A DNA stretch of 5,136 nucleotides, taken from positions 29,230-34,365 of the forward strand of contig DINW01000044.1 in NCBI GenBank assembly GCA_002423705.1, given 5' to 3'. The notes beneath the pieces were generated by a model. That model was given only the letters and a program-made list of their open reading frames with translations, was not told the origin of the DNA and did no database searches. The stretch's first letter is position 1. Each line of letters begins with the position of its first letter. A program made the translations under genes and the position numbers. This DNA is from Clostridium sp. UBA5530. Lineage in GTDB: Bacteria; Bacillota; Clostridia; Clostridiales; Clostridiaceae. This document shows positions 1 through 5,136 of this stretch, one piece after another.

Positions 1-137
1 TAGATAAGCAATTAGTAAGTGAGTTTGGTGGTTTTACAGTAACTTGTGAAGCTGAAAATGGTATGGGACTATTTATAGAGCCAGTTATTAAGCCAGAAGG
101 TGGCGGATGTGCTTCCTGTGGTGGTGGATGTCACTAA
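1..137 (+). CDS. C-terminal fragment of a probable HesB/IscA-like iron-sulfur protein (5' end outside window)
   Basis: The open frame has codons starting at base 3 and ends with TAA at 135-137, giving about 44 residues. The segment DKQLVSEFGGFTV, followed by ENGMGLFIEPV, resembles the C-terminal half of small HesB/IscA-type proteins, where a '(D/N)K-L---(Y/F)GG--(V/I)' stretch is followed by a short Gly-containing strand. The end, GGGCASCGGGCH, places three cysteines in a C-x2-C-x3-C arrangement in a glycine-rich tail, suited to binding iron, an Fe-S cluster or another metal. The family is known for Fe-S cluster assembly or carriage in the cytoplasm; a role here is inferred. The N-terminal part with the first conserved cysteine lies outside the window, so the family call is moderate. 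It could instead be an unrelated small protein with a Cys/Gly metal-binding tail. It is convergent with leuS and ends 41 bp from the leuS stop codon. Confidence 0.6.
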   Translation, partial: DKQLVSEFGGFTVTCEAENGMGLFIEPVIKPEGGGCASCGGGCH

Positions 138-144
138 AATATAA

Positions 145-180
145 GGAGCCAGTTCTTTTATGAACTGGCTCTATTTTTTT
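145..180. terminator. Bidirectional intrinsic terminator between the HesB-like gene and leuS
   Basis: GAGCCAGTTC (146-155) and GAACTGGCTC (162-171) form a perfect 10-bp stem with a 6-nt loop (TTTTAT). On the + strand it is followed by TATTTTTTT (172-180), a strong U-tract 8 nt after the HesB-like stop codon. On the minus strand the same hairpin starts 7 nt after the leuS stop and is followed by CTTATATTTTAG (145 downward), a weaker but U-rich tail. The + strand U-tract overlaps the leuS stop codon (179-181), so the two genes share all of their 3' sequence. Confidence 0.9.
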
Positions 181-2638
181 ACTTTACAACTATATTTACA
201 AGTCTTCCTTTTATAACTATAACTTTAACTATATTTTTTCCTTCAGTGGCATTAATTATATCTTCATTTTCTAAAGCAGCTTTTTTAATAGCTTCTTCAT
301 TTAAGTTAGATGGAATATTTATTCTAGACTTAATTTTTCCATTAACCTGTATGGCTATTTCTACTTCATCTTTTATCAAGGCATCAGGATCAAAAGTTGG
401 CCATGAAGCATTGAACACTGAATAAGAATTATCACATACCTTAGAGTTGTCATTTATAGTGTTCCACCATTGTTCACCAAAATGAGGGGCAAATGGTGCT
501 ATAAGTTTAATAAAATCTATTAGAGTTTCCCTTAAGAACACAAGATTCTTAGTTTCTTGACTCATATACTTAGTTAATGCATTGGTAAACTCCATCATTC
601 TAGCTATAGCAGTATTGAACTGAAGAATTTCAGCATCAGAGGTTACATTCTTAATAGCATTATGTCTCCAATAATTAAGCTCTTTTTCACCCTCATCCAT
701 GGTAGATTTATCATTAGTTTTGTTCTTAAGAGCTTCTTCAGCAGATATTAGAGTTCTCTCTATTCTATCAACGAACCTTGATACAGAACGAATTCCATCA
801 TCACTCCAAGCTCCACCTTCTGTAAAGCCAAAACCAAACATTAGATACATTCTAAATACATCGGATCCATATTGAGCAATATATTCATCAGAAGATATAG
901 TGTTTCCTTTAGATTTACTCATCTTTTGACCATCAGGCCCTAAAATTAATCCTTGATGGGTTAAGGACTTAAATGGTTCATCAAAGTTCAAATATCCCAT
1001 ATCTCTTAAAGCTTTAGTTATGAATCTAGCGTATAGTAGGTGCATGCAAGCATGTTCAGGACCGCCTACATACTTATCTACAGGAAGCATCTTATTGATG
1101 ATTTCTGAATCAAAGGCCATGTGACTATTAGTAGAGTCTGCATACCTTAAATAATACCAAGAAGAACAAACAAAGGTATCTAAGGTATCTGCCTCCCTTT
1201 TAGCTGGCTTTCCACAAATAGGACAAGTAGTGTTTATAAAATCATCGCATTTAGCAAGGGGACTTTTTCCATCAGGAGTAAATTCAATATCGTAAGGAAG
1301 CTGAACTGGTAGATCCTTTTCAGGTACAGGAACAATACCACAGTGATCACAATGAATCACAGGAATTGGAGCACCCCAGTATCTTTGCCTTGATACTAAC
1401 CAGTCTCTTAGCCTATAGTTTACCTTCTCACGGCCTAAGTTCATTGATTCTAACTTTTTAGTAACAGCCTTTTTACCTTCATCTGTAGATAATCCATTAA
1501 ATTCTCCAGAATTTATCATGATTCCATGTTCGCAATAAGGAAGGCAATTGCCACCTTCAATAACTCTATCTATTGGAAGGTTATACTTAGTTGCAAAGGC
1601 GAAGTCTCTTTCATCATGGGCAGGAACTGCCATAACTGCACCAGTACCATAGCTAGCCAGTACATAGTCTCCAACCCAAATAGGAACCTCTCTCCCATTT
1701 ATTGGGTTTACAGCGTAAGCACCAGTAAAGACACCAGTCTTTTCTCTAGAGATAGACTGTCTTTCTATTTCAGATTGCTTTTTAGCATCTTCTTTGTATT
1801 TTTCAACTGCATCTTTATAGTCAACAGTAACTATTTCATCTACAAGAGGATTTTCAGGAGCTAGAACTACATAGGAAACTCCAAATAATGTGTCTACCCT
1901 TGTGGTGAATACGTCAAAGGATAAATTGGAGTCTTTAATTTTAAAGTTTACTTCAGAACCAGTAGATCTTCCAATCCAATGTTTTTGCATAGCTTTAGTT
2001 TTTTCAGGCCAATCTAGAGTATCTATTTTATCTAGTAATTCTTCAGCATAATCTGTGATTTTAAAGAACCATTGAGTTAAATCCTTTTTTGTAACCTCTG
2101 TATCACATCTTTCACAAACACCATCTACAACCTGTTCATTAGCAAGAACAGTATTACAGCTAGGGCACCAATTTACAGGGGCTTTTTTTCTATAAGCTAA
2201 TCCTTTCTCATAAAGCTTTAGGAAAAGCCACTGAGTCCATTTGTAGTACTCAGGATCACAGGTTACTACTTCATTTTCCCAGTTAAACATAGCGCCCATA
2301 GTTTTAAGCTGAACTTCCATGGTCTTTATGTTTGCTAAAGTAGAGTCTTTAGGGTGGATTCCTGTTTTTATAGCATAGTTTTCAGCAGGAAGTCCAAAGG
2401 CATCGAAACCCATTGGTTGAAACACATTATATCCTTGCATTCTCTTAAGTCTAGCCCAGGAATCAACGCATCCATAGTTAAACCAATGGCCAGCATGAAG
2501 CTGAGCTCCTGAGGGATAAGAAAACATTTCTAAAACATATAACTTTTCACCTAATCTATTCTTATCAAACTTATAAAGACTTGTTTCTTCCCATTTTTTT
2601 TGCCACTTTTTATCTATGGCAGCAGAATATTTACTCAT
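179..2638 (-). CDS. leuS: Leucyl-tRNA synthetase (class Ia, bacterial type)
   Basis: This enzyme joins leucine to tRNA-Leu using ATP in the cytoplasm. The 819-aa length is normal for bacterial LeuRS. The Rossmann catalytic domain carries the HIGH motif as HAGH (48-51) and the KMSKS loop exactly (572-576). A zinc-ribbon insertion shows CPSC (158-161) and CERC (175-178); a second Cys cluster has CDHC (430-433) and CPIC (472-475). The CP1 editing domain has TTR (245-247) and HDERD (341-345), whose Asp345 matches the conserved aspartate that anchors the amino group in post-transfer editing. RDWLVSRQRYWG (411-422) and GGPEHACMHLLYARF (525-539) are typical family blocks, and the anticodon-binding helical domain and small C-terminal domain follow. 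The ATG at 2636-2638 is preceded by AGGAGG at a 7-nt spacing. Expression should be controlled by the T-box leader just upstream. One oddity is Val248 in TTRVDT, where many LeuRSs have Pro. Confidence 0.98.
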   Translation of the reverse strand: MSKYSAAIDKKWQKKWEETSLYKFDKNRLGEKLYVLEMFSYPSGAQLHAGHWFNYGCVDSWARLKRMQGYNVFQPMGFDAFGLPAENYAIKTGIHPKDSTLANIKTMEVQLKTMGAMFNWENEVVTCDPEYYKWTQWLFLKLYEKGLAYRKKAPVNWCPSCNTVLANEQVVDGVCERCDTEVTKKDLTQWFFKITDYAEELLDKIDTLDWPEKTKAMQKHWIGRSTGSEVNFKIKDSNLSFDVFTTRVDTLFGVSYVVLAPENPLVDEIVTVDYKDAVEKYKEDAKKQSEIERQSISREKTGVFTGAYAVNPINGREVPIWVGDYVLASYGTGAVMAVPAHDERDFAFATKYNLPIDRVIEGGNCLPYCEHGIMINSGEFNGLSTDEGKKAVTKKLESMNLGREKVNYRLRDWLVSRQRYWGAPIPVIHCDHCGIVPVPEKDLPVQLPYDIEFTPDGKSPLAKCDDFINTTCPICGKPAKREADTLDTFVCSSWYYLRYADSTNSHMAFDSEIINKMLPVDKYVGGPEHACMHLLYARFITKALRDMGYLNFDEPFKSLTHQGLILGPDGQKMSKSKGNTISSDEYIAQYGSDVFRMYLMFGFGFTEGGAWSDDGIRSVSRFVDRIERTLISAEEALKNKTNDKSTMDEGEKELNYWRHNAIKNVTSDAEILQFNTAIARMMEFTNALTKYMSQETKNLVFLRETLIDFIKLIAPFAPHFGEQWWNTINDNSKVCDNSYSVFNASWPTFDPDALIKDEVEIAIQVNGKIKSRINIPSNLNEEAIKKAALENEDIINATEGKNIVKVIVIKGRLVNIVVK

Positions 2639-2645
2639 AACAATT

Positions 2646-2651
2646 CCTCCT
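2646..2651 (-). promoter_or_regulatory. leuS ribosome binding site
   Basis: AGGAGG within TAAGGAGGAA on the minus strand lies 7 nt before the ATG at 2638. It begins 9 nt after the poly-U region of the T-box terminator starts to fade, so it is outside the terminator stem and regulation should be transcriptional rather than by hiding the RBS. Confidence 0.93.
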
Positions 2652-2660
2652 TAAAAATAT

Positions 2661-2691
2661 AAAAGCCTCCATCTCAAAAAGAGACGAAGGC
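2661..2691 (-). terminator. Regulated terminator of the leuS T-box, with competing antiterminator
   Basis: GCCTTCGTCTC (2691-2681) pairs with GAGATGGAGGC (2675-2665) over 11 bp including two G-U pairs, with a TTTTT loop and a TTTTATATTTTT tail. The alternative antiterminator pairs AGAG (2715-2712) with CTCT (2683-2680) and ACGA (2704-2701) with TCGT (2687-2684). This leaves the seven bases TGGTACC as the single-stranded bulge that binds the tRNA acceptor end. The 3' antiterminator strand lies inside the 5' arm and loop of the terminator, so the two forms exclude each other. Confidence 0.93.
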
Positions 2692-2905
2692 ATAATGTCA
2701 TCGTGGTACCACTCTAATTAAACTAAAGATAAAAATCATCTTTAGAATCACTTAAAAAGATAACGGTTCTACCCGTACTTGCATTTCCTCAAGTAAGCTC
2801 CTAGGTGAGTTCATAAGAATCTGCTGTTACCTTTCACCAAAGGGTAACTCTCTGTGAGTCAGAATAACTTACTAATACTCCTAATCAAAGCCAAATAAAG
2901 TATTT
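2661..2905 (-). promoter_or_regulatory. T-box riboswitch leader of leuS (tRNA-Leu sensing, CUC specifier)
   Basis: Read on the minus strand, this leader has the ordered parts of a T-box. The Stem I base pairs AGTAAG (2873-2868) with CTTACT (2797-2792). An AGAGAG element (2853-2848) precedes a distal stem GTTACC (2848-2843)/GGTAAC (2831-2826) capped by the conserved-looking GGTGAAAG. The specifier region GAACTCACC (2812-2804) gives CTC, a Leu codon (2809-2807), followed by the usual purine. Stem III is ACGG-type (2776-2763). A further perfect 8-bp hairpin CTAAAGAT/ATCTTTAG (2745-2723) precedes the T-box sequence AGAGTGGTACCACG (2715-2702). In the UGGU bulge (2711-2708) the last U would pair with the A73 discriminator base of tRNA-Leu. 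Uncharged tRNA-Leu would stabilise the antiterminator and switch leuS on. The 5' end is inferred from the promoter and is approximate. Confidence 0.95.
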
Positions 2906-2912
2906 GCTAAAT

Positions 2913-2941
2913 ATTATATTATAGATATAGTTGTTAGTCAA
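2913..2941 (-). promoter_or_regulatory. Sigma-A promoter of leuS
   Basis: On the minus strand, TTGACT (2941-2936) and TATAAT (2918-2913) are separated by exactly 17 bp. This is a near-consensus housekeeping promoter, 11 of 12 bases matching. The predicted start of transcription is near 2905, which places the T-box Stem I close to the 5' end of the transcript. A second TATAAT (2923-2918) overlaps but would give a 12-bp spacer. A strong constitutive promoter fits a system in which control is exerted later by attenuation. Confidence 0.88.
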
Positions 2942-3117
2942 CAGCCCATTTAAAAATTTTTCAATTGTTTATGATTCATTTATGATAATGTCTTAGTGTA
3001 CAACAAATGATTATGTATTATTATACCTAAGATGATTATGTGCCAAATATGAAGTGAATATTATTTCAGGTAGGCTACCAACCTAGATAAAATTTGTAGA
3101 ACCTAAATAAGAGGTTA
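2942..3117. other. Non-coding spacer between the CYTH gene and the leuS promoter; no clear function
   Basis: With the leuS leader and promoter, this spacer makes up a 479-bp stretch without a gene. I find no convincing ORF with a ribosome binding site and no hairpin followed by a U-tract. It contains an exact inverted repeat GGTAGGCTACC (3069-3079), a weak 5-bp hairpin AACCT/AGGTT just after the CYTH stop codon on the minus strand, and a 10-base direct repeat ATGATTATGT at 3007-3016 and 3032-3041. All are short enough to be chance in AT-rich DNA. Confidence 0.6.
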
Positions 3118-3666
3118 CTATAGCCCCTTTAACTTATCATCTCCACCTATAAGCTCATAAATTGTTTTAGAAGTGGTATCTTCCATGGTGTACCCTAAAA
3201 GCTCTATCACTTCCTTAAGTTCATCCTCCCTGGCGGTTTCAATTTCTATGTAAGGAAAAGGACAGAAGGAAGGGTCATTTATATCTATTTCAATCAAGGT
3301 ATTTTTATAGCTATAGCTTTCTCTGGATTTTTTAATTGACTCTACTAACTCTAAACCTAAAGATTTGAATATATCCATAGCTACAGCACCATCACTTACT
3401 TCAACCTCATGCTCTTCCATAACCTTAAATTTGTCTTGGCTTAACATTTTTTTTGTGGTCATATAAAAATGGGTTTCATTTCTAAGAAGATCCTGTACCT
3501 CCCTTACCCTAGCATAACCTTTTTTATCAAGAAGTCTCCTATCTGGAAAATCAAATATATTATTTATTTGGTTTTCTCTTTTTACATTAGGACAACCTAA
3601 AGAAATAAAGATTTCTCTAACTTTTTCAACATCTATCTTTATTATTTTAGTTTCTAATTCCTTCAA
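3118..3666 (-). CDS. CYTH-domain protein (class IV adenylate cyclase/thiamine triphosphatase superfamily)
   Basis: The 182-aa protein begins MKELETK, so the ExExK signature (Glu3, Glu5, Lys7) of the CYTH triphosphate tunnel fold sits at its N-terminus, as is usual. Other charged positions fit the tunnel pattern: RVR (53-55), TKK (71-73), EEHEVE (84-89), KKSRESY (112-118), LIEID (124-128) and PYIEIE (138-143). The family binds triphosphate groups with divalent metal; members act as CyaB-type adenylate cyclases, thiamine triphosphatases or inorganic triphosphatases. The sequence alone does not decide the substrate. The start chosen is TTG at 3664-3666 because AGGTGAT, complementary to the 16S rRNA end, lies 4 nt upstream. 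An in-frame ATG at 3727-3729 would add 21 residues before ExExK and has no ribosome binding site. Translation ends TAG and is followed directly by TAA. No signal peptide or membrane segment is seen. The gene is divergent from the nucleoid-associated protein gene and lies upstream of leuS on the same strand. Confidence 0.88.
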   Translation of the reverse strand: MKELETKIIKIDVEKVREIFISLGCPNVKRENQINNIFDFPDRRLLDKKGYARVREVQDLLRNETHFYMTTKKMLSQDKFKVMEEHEVEVSDGAVAMDIFKSLGLELVESIKKSRESYSYKNTLIEIDINDPSFCPFPYIEIETAREDELKEVIELLGYTMEDTTSKTIYELIGGDDKLKGL

Positions 3667-3670
3667 TGTT

Positions 3671-3677
3671 ATCACCT
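3671..3677 (-). promoter_or_regulatory. Ribosome binding site that sets the CYTH start at TTG
   Basis: AGGTGAT on the minus strand matches seven bases of the extended Shine-Dalgarno consensus (AGGAGGTGAT) and ends 4 nt before the TTG at 3666; the AGG core is 8 nt away. Before the upstream in-frame ATG (3729) the sequence is ATTATCTCCATCT, with no purine-rich element. This decides the start codon. Confidence 0.8.
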
Positions 3678-3740
3678 GCCTCACAGTTATATTTTTATTT
3701 AATGCTAGCTTCACTTGATATTTTACCATAGATGGAGATA

Positions 3741-3768
3741 ATTATATTAATATTAAGTTATATAGAAA
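3741..3768 (-). promoter_or_regulatory. Possible promoter of the CYTH gene
   Basis: On the minus strand a perfect -10 TATAAT (3746-3741) lies about 75 nt before the TTG start. No good -35 is present; the best match at a 16-bp spacing is TTTCTA (3768-3763), three of six bases. If used, transcription would begin near 3734, which would leave the ATG at 3729 almost without a leader and agrees with use of the TTG. The region is very AT-rich, so the match could be chance. Confidence 0.35.
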
Positions 3769-3810
3769 GAAAAATCCATTAGATGTGAAATCTACTTTTG
3801 ATTTATATGG

Positions 3811-3840
3811 TTAATAATAATTTCAAACATATGCTATAAT
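3811..3840 (+). promoter_or_regulatory. Possible upstream (extended -10) promoter of the nucleoid-associated protein gene
   Basis: TGCTATAAT (3832-3840) is an extended -10 element. The -35 position at an 18-bp spacing is TTAATA (3811-3816), four of six bases. A start near 3847 would give a leader of about 75 nt. It may act with the better-placed promoter downstream. Confidence 0.45.
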
Positions 3841-3870
3841 ATATCAGTAGAATTTACAATAAATAATTAA

Positions 3871-3900
3871 GTGACATTAGATTAAAATTACTAGTATAAT
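3871..3900 (+). promoter_or_regulatory. Probable main promoter of the nucleoid-associated protein gene
   Basis: GTGACA (3871-3876, five of six) and TATAAT (3895-3900, six of six) are separated by 18 bp. The predicted start is near 3907, leaving a leader of only about 16 nt that consists mostly of the ribosome binding site. No room remains for a leader-based regulator from this promoter. Confidence 0.65.
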
Positions 3901-3910
3901 ATCAGGTTAA

Positions 3911-3918
3911 GAAGGTGG
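3911..3918 (+). promoter_or_regulatory. Ribosome binding site of the nucleoid-associated protein gene
   Basis: GAAGGTGG lies just before the ATG at 3923, with the AAGG core 7 nt away. It supports this ATG over the later in-frame ATG at residue 10 (3950), which has no such element at the right distance. Confidence 0.8.
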
Positions 3919-3922
3919 AAAA

Positions 3923-4960
3923 ATGGAATACATAAAAGAGATAACCATAATGGAAGCTATAATACATATTTTAGATAGCAGTGGGGATGAACCTATTTTA
4001 AATGAATATACTTTAGAGTTAACAGAGGATACTCATAAGTTTTTATTAAAACATATAGATAGATGTCTAAAGGATGAAGAATTAAAATATGCTAGGTTTA
4101 ATGAGGGAAGAAGCATAGTAAAGGAAATAAGTCAGGAATATTTAAATGGAGAGAATAACATTATAGATGTTTCTAAGGAGTTAGCAAGACAGCTCTTTAG
4201 TCAAATGAAAGCCAATGTAAACATACCTTCTTGTGATCTTATAACCATATCAATAGTGACGGAGTATGGACCTATGCTAGTGCTGTTAAAAATGGATTAT
4301 GTAAAAAATTTTACTCATAAGATAGATTTTATTGAGGATAAAATAGGAATAGACATAGTGCCACAAAGTGCAGGATTACCAAGCAGCAGCCAAAGGATAC
4401 AAAAGGGGGCCTTTATAAAACCAATAAGGGAAGGACAGGATTTTAATCTTATGGTGATTGATAAGCAAACTAAGGCTAAGGAACAAGAAGAATATGGTTC
4501 AAATTATTTTATAAATAATTATTTAGGATGTTCATTGATAGTTAATGAAAGGGATATGACAAAAAACTTTTTAAAGGCTGCAGAAACCTTTACTCGTAAT
4601 CATGTACAAGAGGATGCGGATAAAGCAGAAATAATACGATCTACAATAAAAAAATCCTTAAAAGAAGGGGATGTTATAGACGTCAACGAAATTAGTGAAA
4701 ATCTTTTTAAAGAGGAACCTGAAAAAAAGGCAAAATTTGTTGAATTTGTAGCAACTCAGGGGGTAGAGGATAAAGTAGCCGTTGATAAGCAGTGGGTAGA
4801 GAAAAAACTTAAAAGGGTAAGGTTAAAAATAGATAGGGATATAGATCTTTACATAAATGAAGAGGCTTATCATGACCATGATAGATTTGAAATTTTAAGA
4901 AACGGTGACGGAAGTATAAATATAACACTAAAACATATTATGAACTATATAGAAAAGTAA
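3923..4960 (+). CDS. Nucleoid-associated protein, YejK/NdpA (37-kDa) family
   Basis: The 345-aa protein is recognised as a member of the nucleoid-associated NA37 family (YejK/NdpA in Enterobacteria), whose length is similar. Family-like parts are an N-terminal segment with IIHILDSSGDEPILNEYTLEL (13-33), the stretch LITISIVTEYGPMLVLLKMDY (106-126) followed by a lysine/aspartate-rich strand, QRIQKGAFIKP (157-167), then DFNLMVIDKQ (173-182) and a YFINNYLGC block (195-203). The C-terminal third is highly charged, with lysine- and arginine-rich stretches such as EKKLKRVRLKIDRD (293-306), suited to binding nucleic acid. No membrane segment or signal peptide is seen, so it should be cytoplasmic. YejK is known to be nucleoid-associated and to interact with type II topoisomerases; transfer of that role to this organism is inference. 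The gene stands alone between a divergent CYTH gene and a convergent aldolase gene, with its own promoters and terminator. Family recognition is from memory of sequence pattern. Confidence 0.85.
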   Translation: MEYIKEITIMEAIIHILDSSGDEPILNEYTLELTEDTHKFLLKHIDRCLKDEELKYARFNEGRSIVKEISQEYLNGENNIIDVSKELARQLFSQMKANVNIPSCDLITISIVTEYGPMLVLLKMDYVKNFTHKIDFIEDKIGIDIVPQSAGLPSSSQRIQKGAFIKPIREGQDFNLMVIDKQTKAKEQEEYGSNYFINNYLGCSLIVNERDMTKNFLKAAETFTRNHVQEDADKAEIIRSTIKKSLKEGDVIDVNEISENLFKEEPEKKAKFVEFVATQGVEDKVAVDKQWVEKKLKRVRLKIDRDIDLYINEEAYHDHDRFEILRNGDGSINITLKHIMNYIEK

Positions 4961-4961
4961 C

Positions 4962-4993
4962 AAAAAAAGCTAAGATTAAACTTAGCTTTTTTG
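4962..4993. terminator. Bidirectional intrinsic terminator between the nucleoid-associated protein gene and fba
   Basis: GCTAAG (4969-4974) and CTTAGC (4981-4986) pair with an ATTAAA loop. The stem can extend through the A-tract at 4963-4968 with the T-tract at 4987-4992, giving up to 12 bp. It starts 2 nt after the TAA at 4958-4960. The layout is symmetric, with six Ts on the + strand and seven on the minus strand, so it can end transcripts of both convergent genes. Confidence 0.92.
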
Positions 4994-5005
4994 TTTAAAT
5001 TGGAA

Positions 5006-5136
5006 CTATTTCATACTATCTACAGATCCTAATACATCCTTAATCTTATAATCAACAACAGCTTGAACTTCTTTTCTTCCAGCTCCAAGGTACTTTCTTG
5101 GGTCGAACTCTTTTGGAGTTTCAGAGAATACCTTTC
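5006..5136 (-). CDS. fba: C-terminal fragment of class II fructose-bisphosphate aldolase (5' end outside window)
   Basis: The minus-strand frame ends with TAG (5006-5008) and gives 43 residues. It contains EFDPRKYLGAGRKEVQAVV, the characteristic C-terminal block of class II (zinc-dependent) fructose-1,6-bisphosphate aldolases (FDPRKYLGPAR-type), followed by a helical tail ending KDVLGSVDSMK. The enzyme splits fructose 1,6-bisphosphate into dihydroxyacetone phosphate and glyceraldehyde 3-phosphate in glycolysis, and acts in the cytoplasm. The catalytic histidines and the phosphate-binding region lie outside the window. The stop codon is 13 nt from the shared terminator. The alternative of a tagatose-bisphosphate aldolase paralogue cannot be excluded from the tail alone. 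Confidence 0.9.
   Translation of the reverse strand, partial: KVFSETPKEFDPRKYLGAGRKEVQAVVDYKIKDVLGSVDSMK

Noticed and set aside
1526..1864. A + strand open frame of 112 codons inside leuS
   Set aside because: It lies wholly antisense to the strongly conserved leuS coding region, has no ribosome binding site, and its product is a low-complexity Phe/Ser/Ile-rich sequence typical of a shadow frame.
2661..2905. A small protein or leader peptide gene in the leuS leader
   Set aside because: The region is fully explained by T-box structure, and no start codon with a ribosome binding site opens a useful frame.
3020..3046. Minus-strand promoter-like pair TTGGCA (3046-3041) and TATAAT (3025-3020) in the spacer
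   Set aside because: The 15-bp spacer is too short for good activity, and a much better promoter for leuS lies downstream at 2941-2913.
3069..3079. Inverted repeat GGTAGGCTACC as a terminator or operator
   Set aside because: It is only 5+1+5 bases, has no U-tract on either strand, and sits away from any promoter I can support.
3118..3666. Naming the CYTH gene cyaB (adenylate cyclase)
   Set aside because: The CYTH fold is supported, but adenylate cyclase, thiamine triphosphatase and polyphosphatase members share these residues, so a specific activity is not justified.
3667..3729. The 21-residue N-terminal extension of the CYTH protein from the ATG at 3729
   Set aside because: No Shine-Dalgarno precedes the ATG, and the family signature should be near the start; the TTG at 3666 has a good ribosome binding site.
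1..5136. Mobile element, CRISPR array, phage or defence system
   Set aside because: No transposase, integrase, terminal inverted repeat, regular repeat array or defence-type domain is seen; all genes look like native chromosomal genes with uniform base composition.

Overview
The window is AT-rich with strong Shine-Dalgarno sequences (AGGAGG, AGGTGAT), a textbook tRNA-responsive T-box leader and compact gene spacing. Together with the protein sequences this points to a low-GC Firmicute, most likely Clostridium or a close relative. That placement is inferred from sequence style and family recognition, not from a search.

Layout from left to right. (1) The 3' end of a + strand gene, probably a HesB/IscA-like iron-sulfur protein with a Gly/Cys-rich tail, stops at 137. 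(2) A hairpin at 146-171 serves as terminator for that gene and, on the other strand, for the convergent leuS. (3) leuS (leucyl-tRNA synthetase, 819 aa) is complete on the minus strand. (4) Upstream of leuS is its control region: a near-consensus sigma-A promoter, then a T-box riboswitch of about 245 nt with a CUC (Leu) specifier, a UGGU bulge and a terminator/antiterminator switch. (5) Bases 2942-3117 hold no gene I can support. (6) A minus-strand CYTH-domain protein follows; its real start is most likely a TTG at 3666, giving 182 aa that begin with the ExExK signature. (7) An intergenic region carries promoters in both directions. (8) A complete + strand gene encodes a 345-aa protein recognised as a YejK/NdpA-type (37-kDa) nucleoid-associated protein. 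(9) A symmetric hairpin terminates it and the convergent gene to its right. (10) The last 131 bases are the C-terminal end of a class II fructose-bisphosphate aldolase on the minus strand.

These are housekeeping or conserved accessory genes arranged as separate transcription units rather than one functional operon. Two convergent junctions each share one hairpin terminator, and there is one divergent pair (CYTH and nucleoid-associated protein). The only visible dedicated regulation is the T-box, which would couple leuS expression to the charging state of tRNA-Leu. I see no mobile element, CRISPR array, tRNA/rRNA gene or phage feature, and nothing that amounts to a new biological system. The points most worth checking are the CYTH start codon, the missing terminator between the CYTH gene and leuS, and the role of the YejK-like protein in this type of organism.
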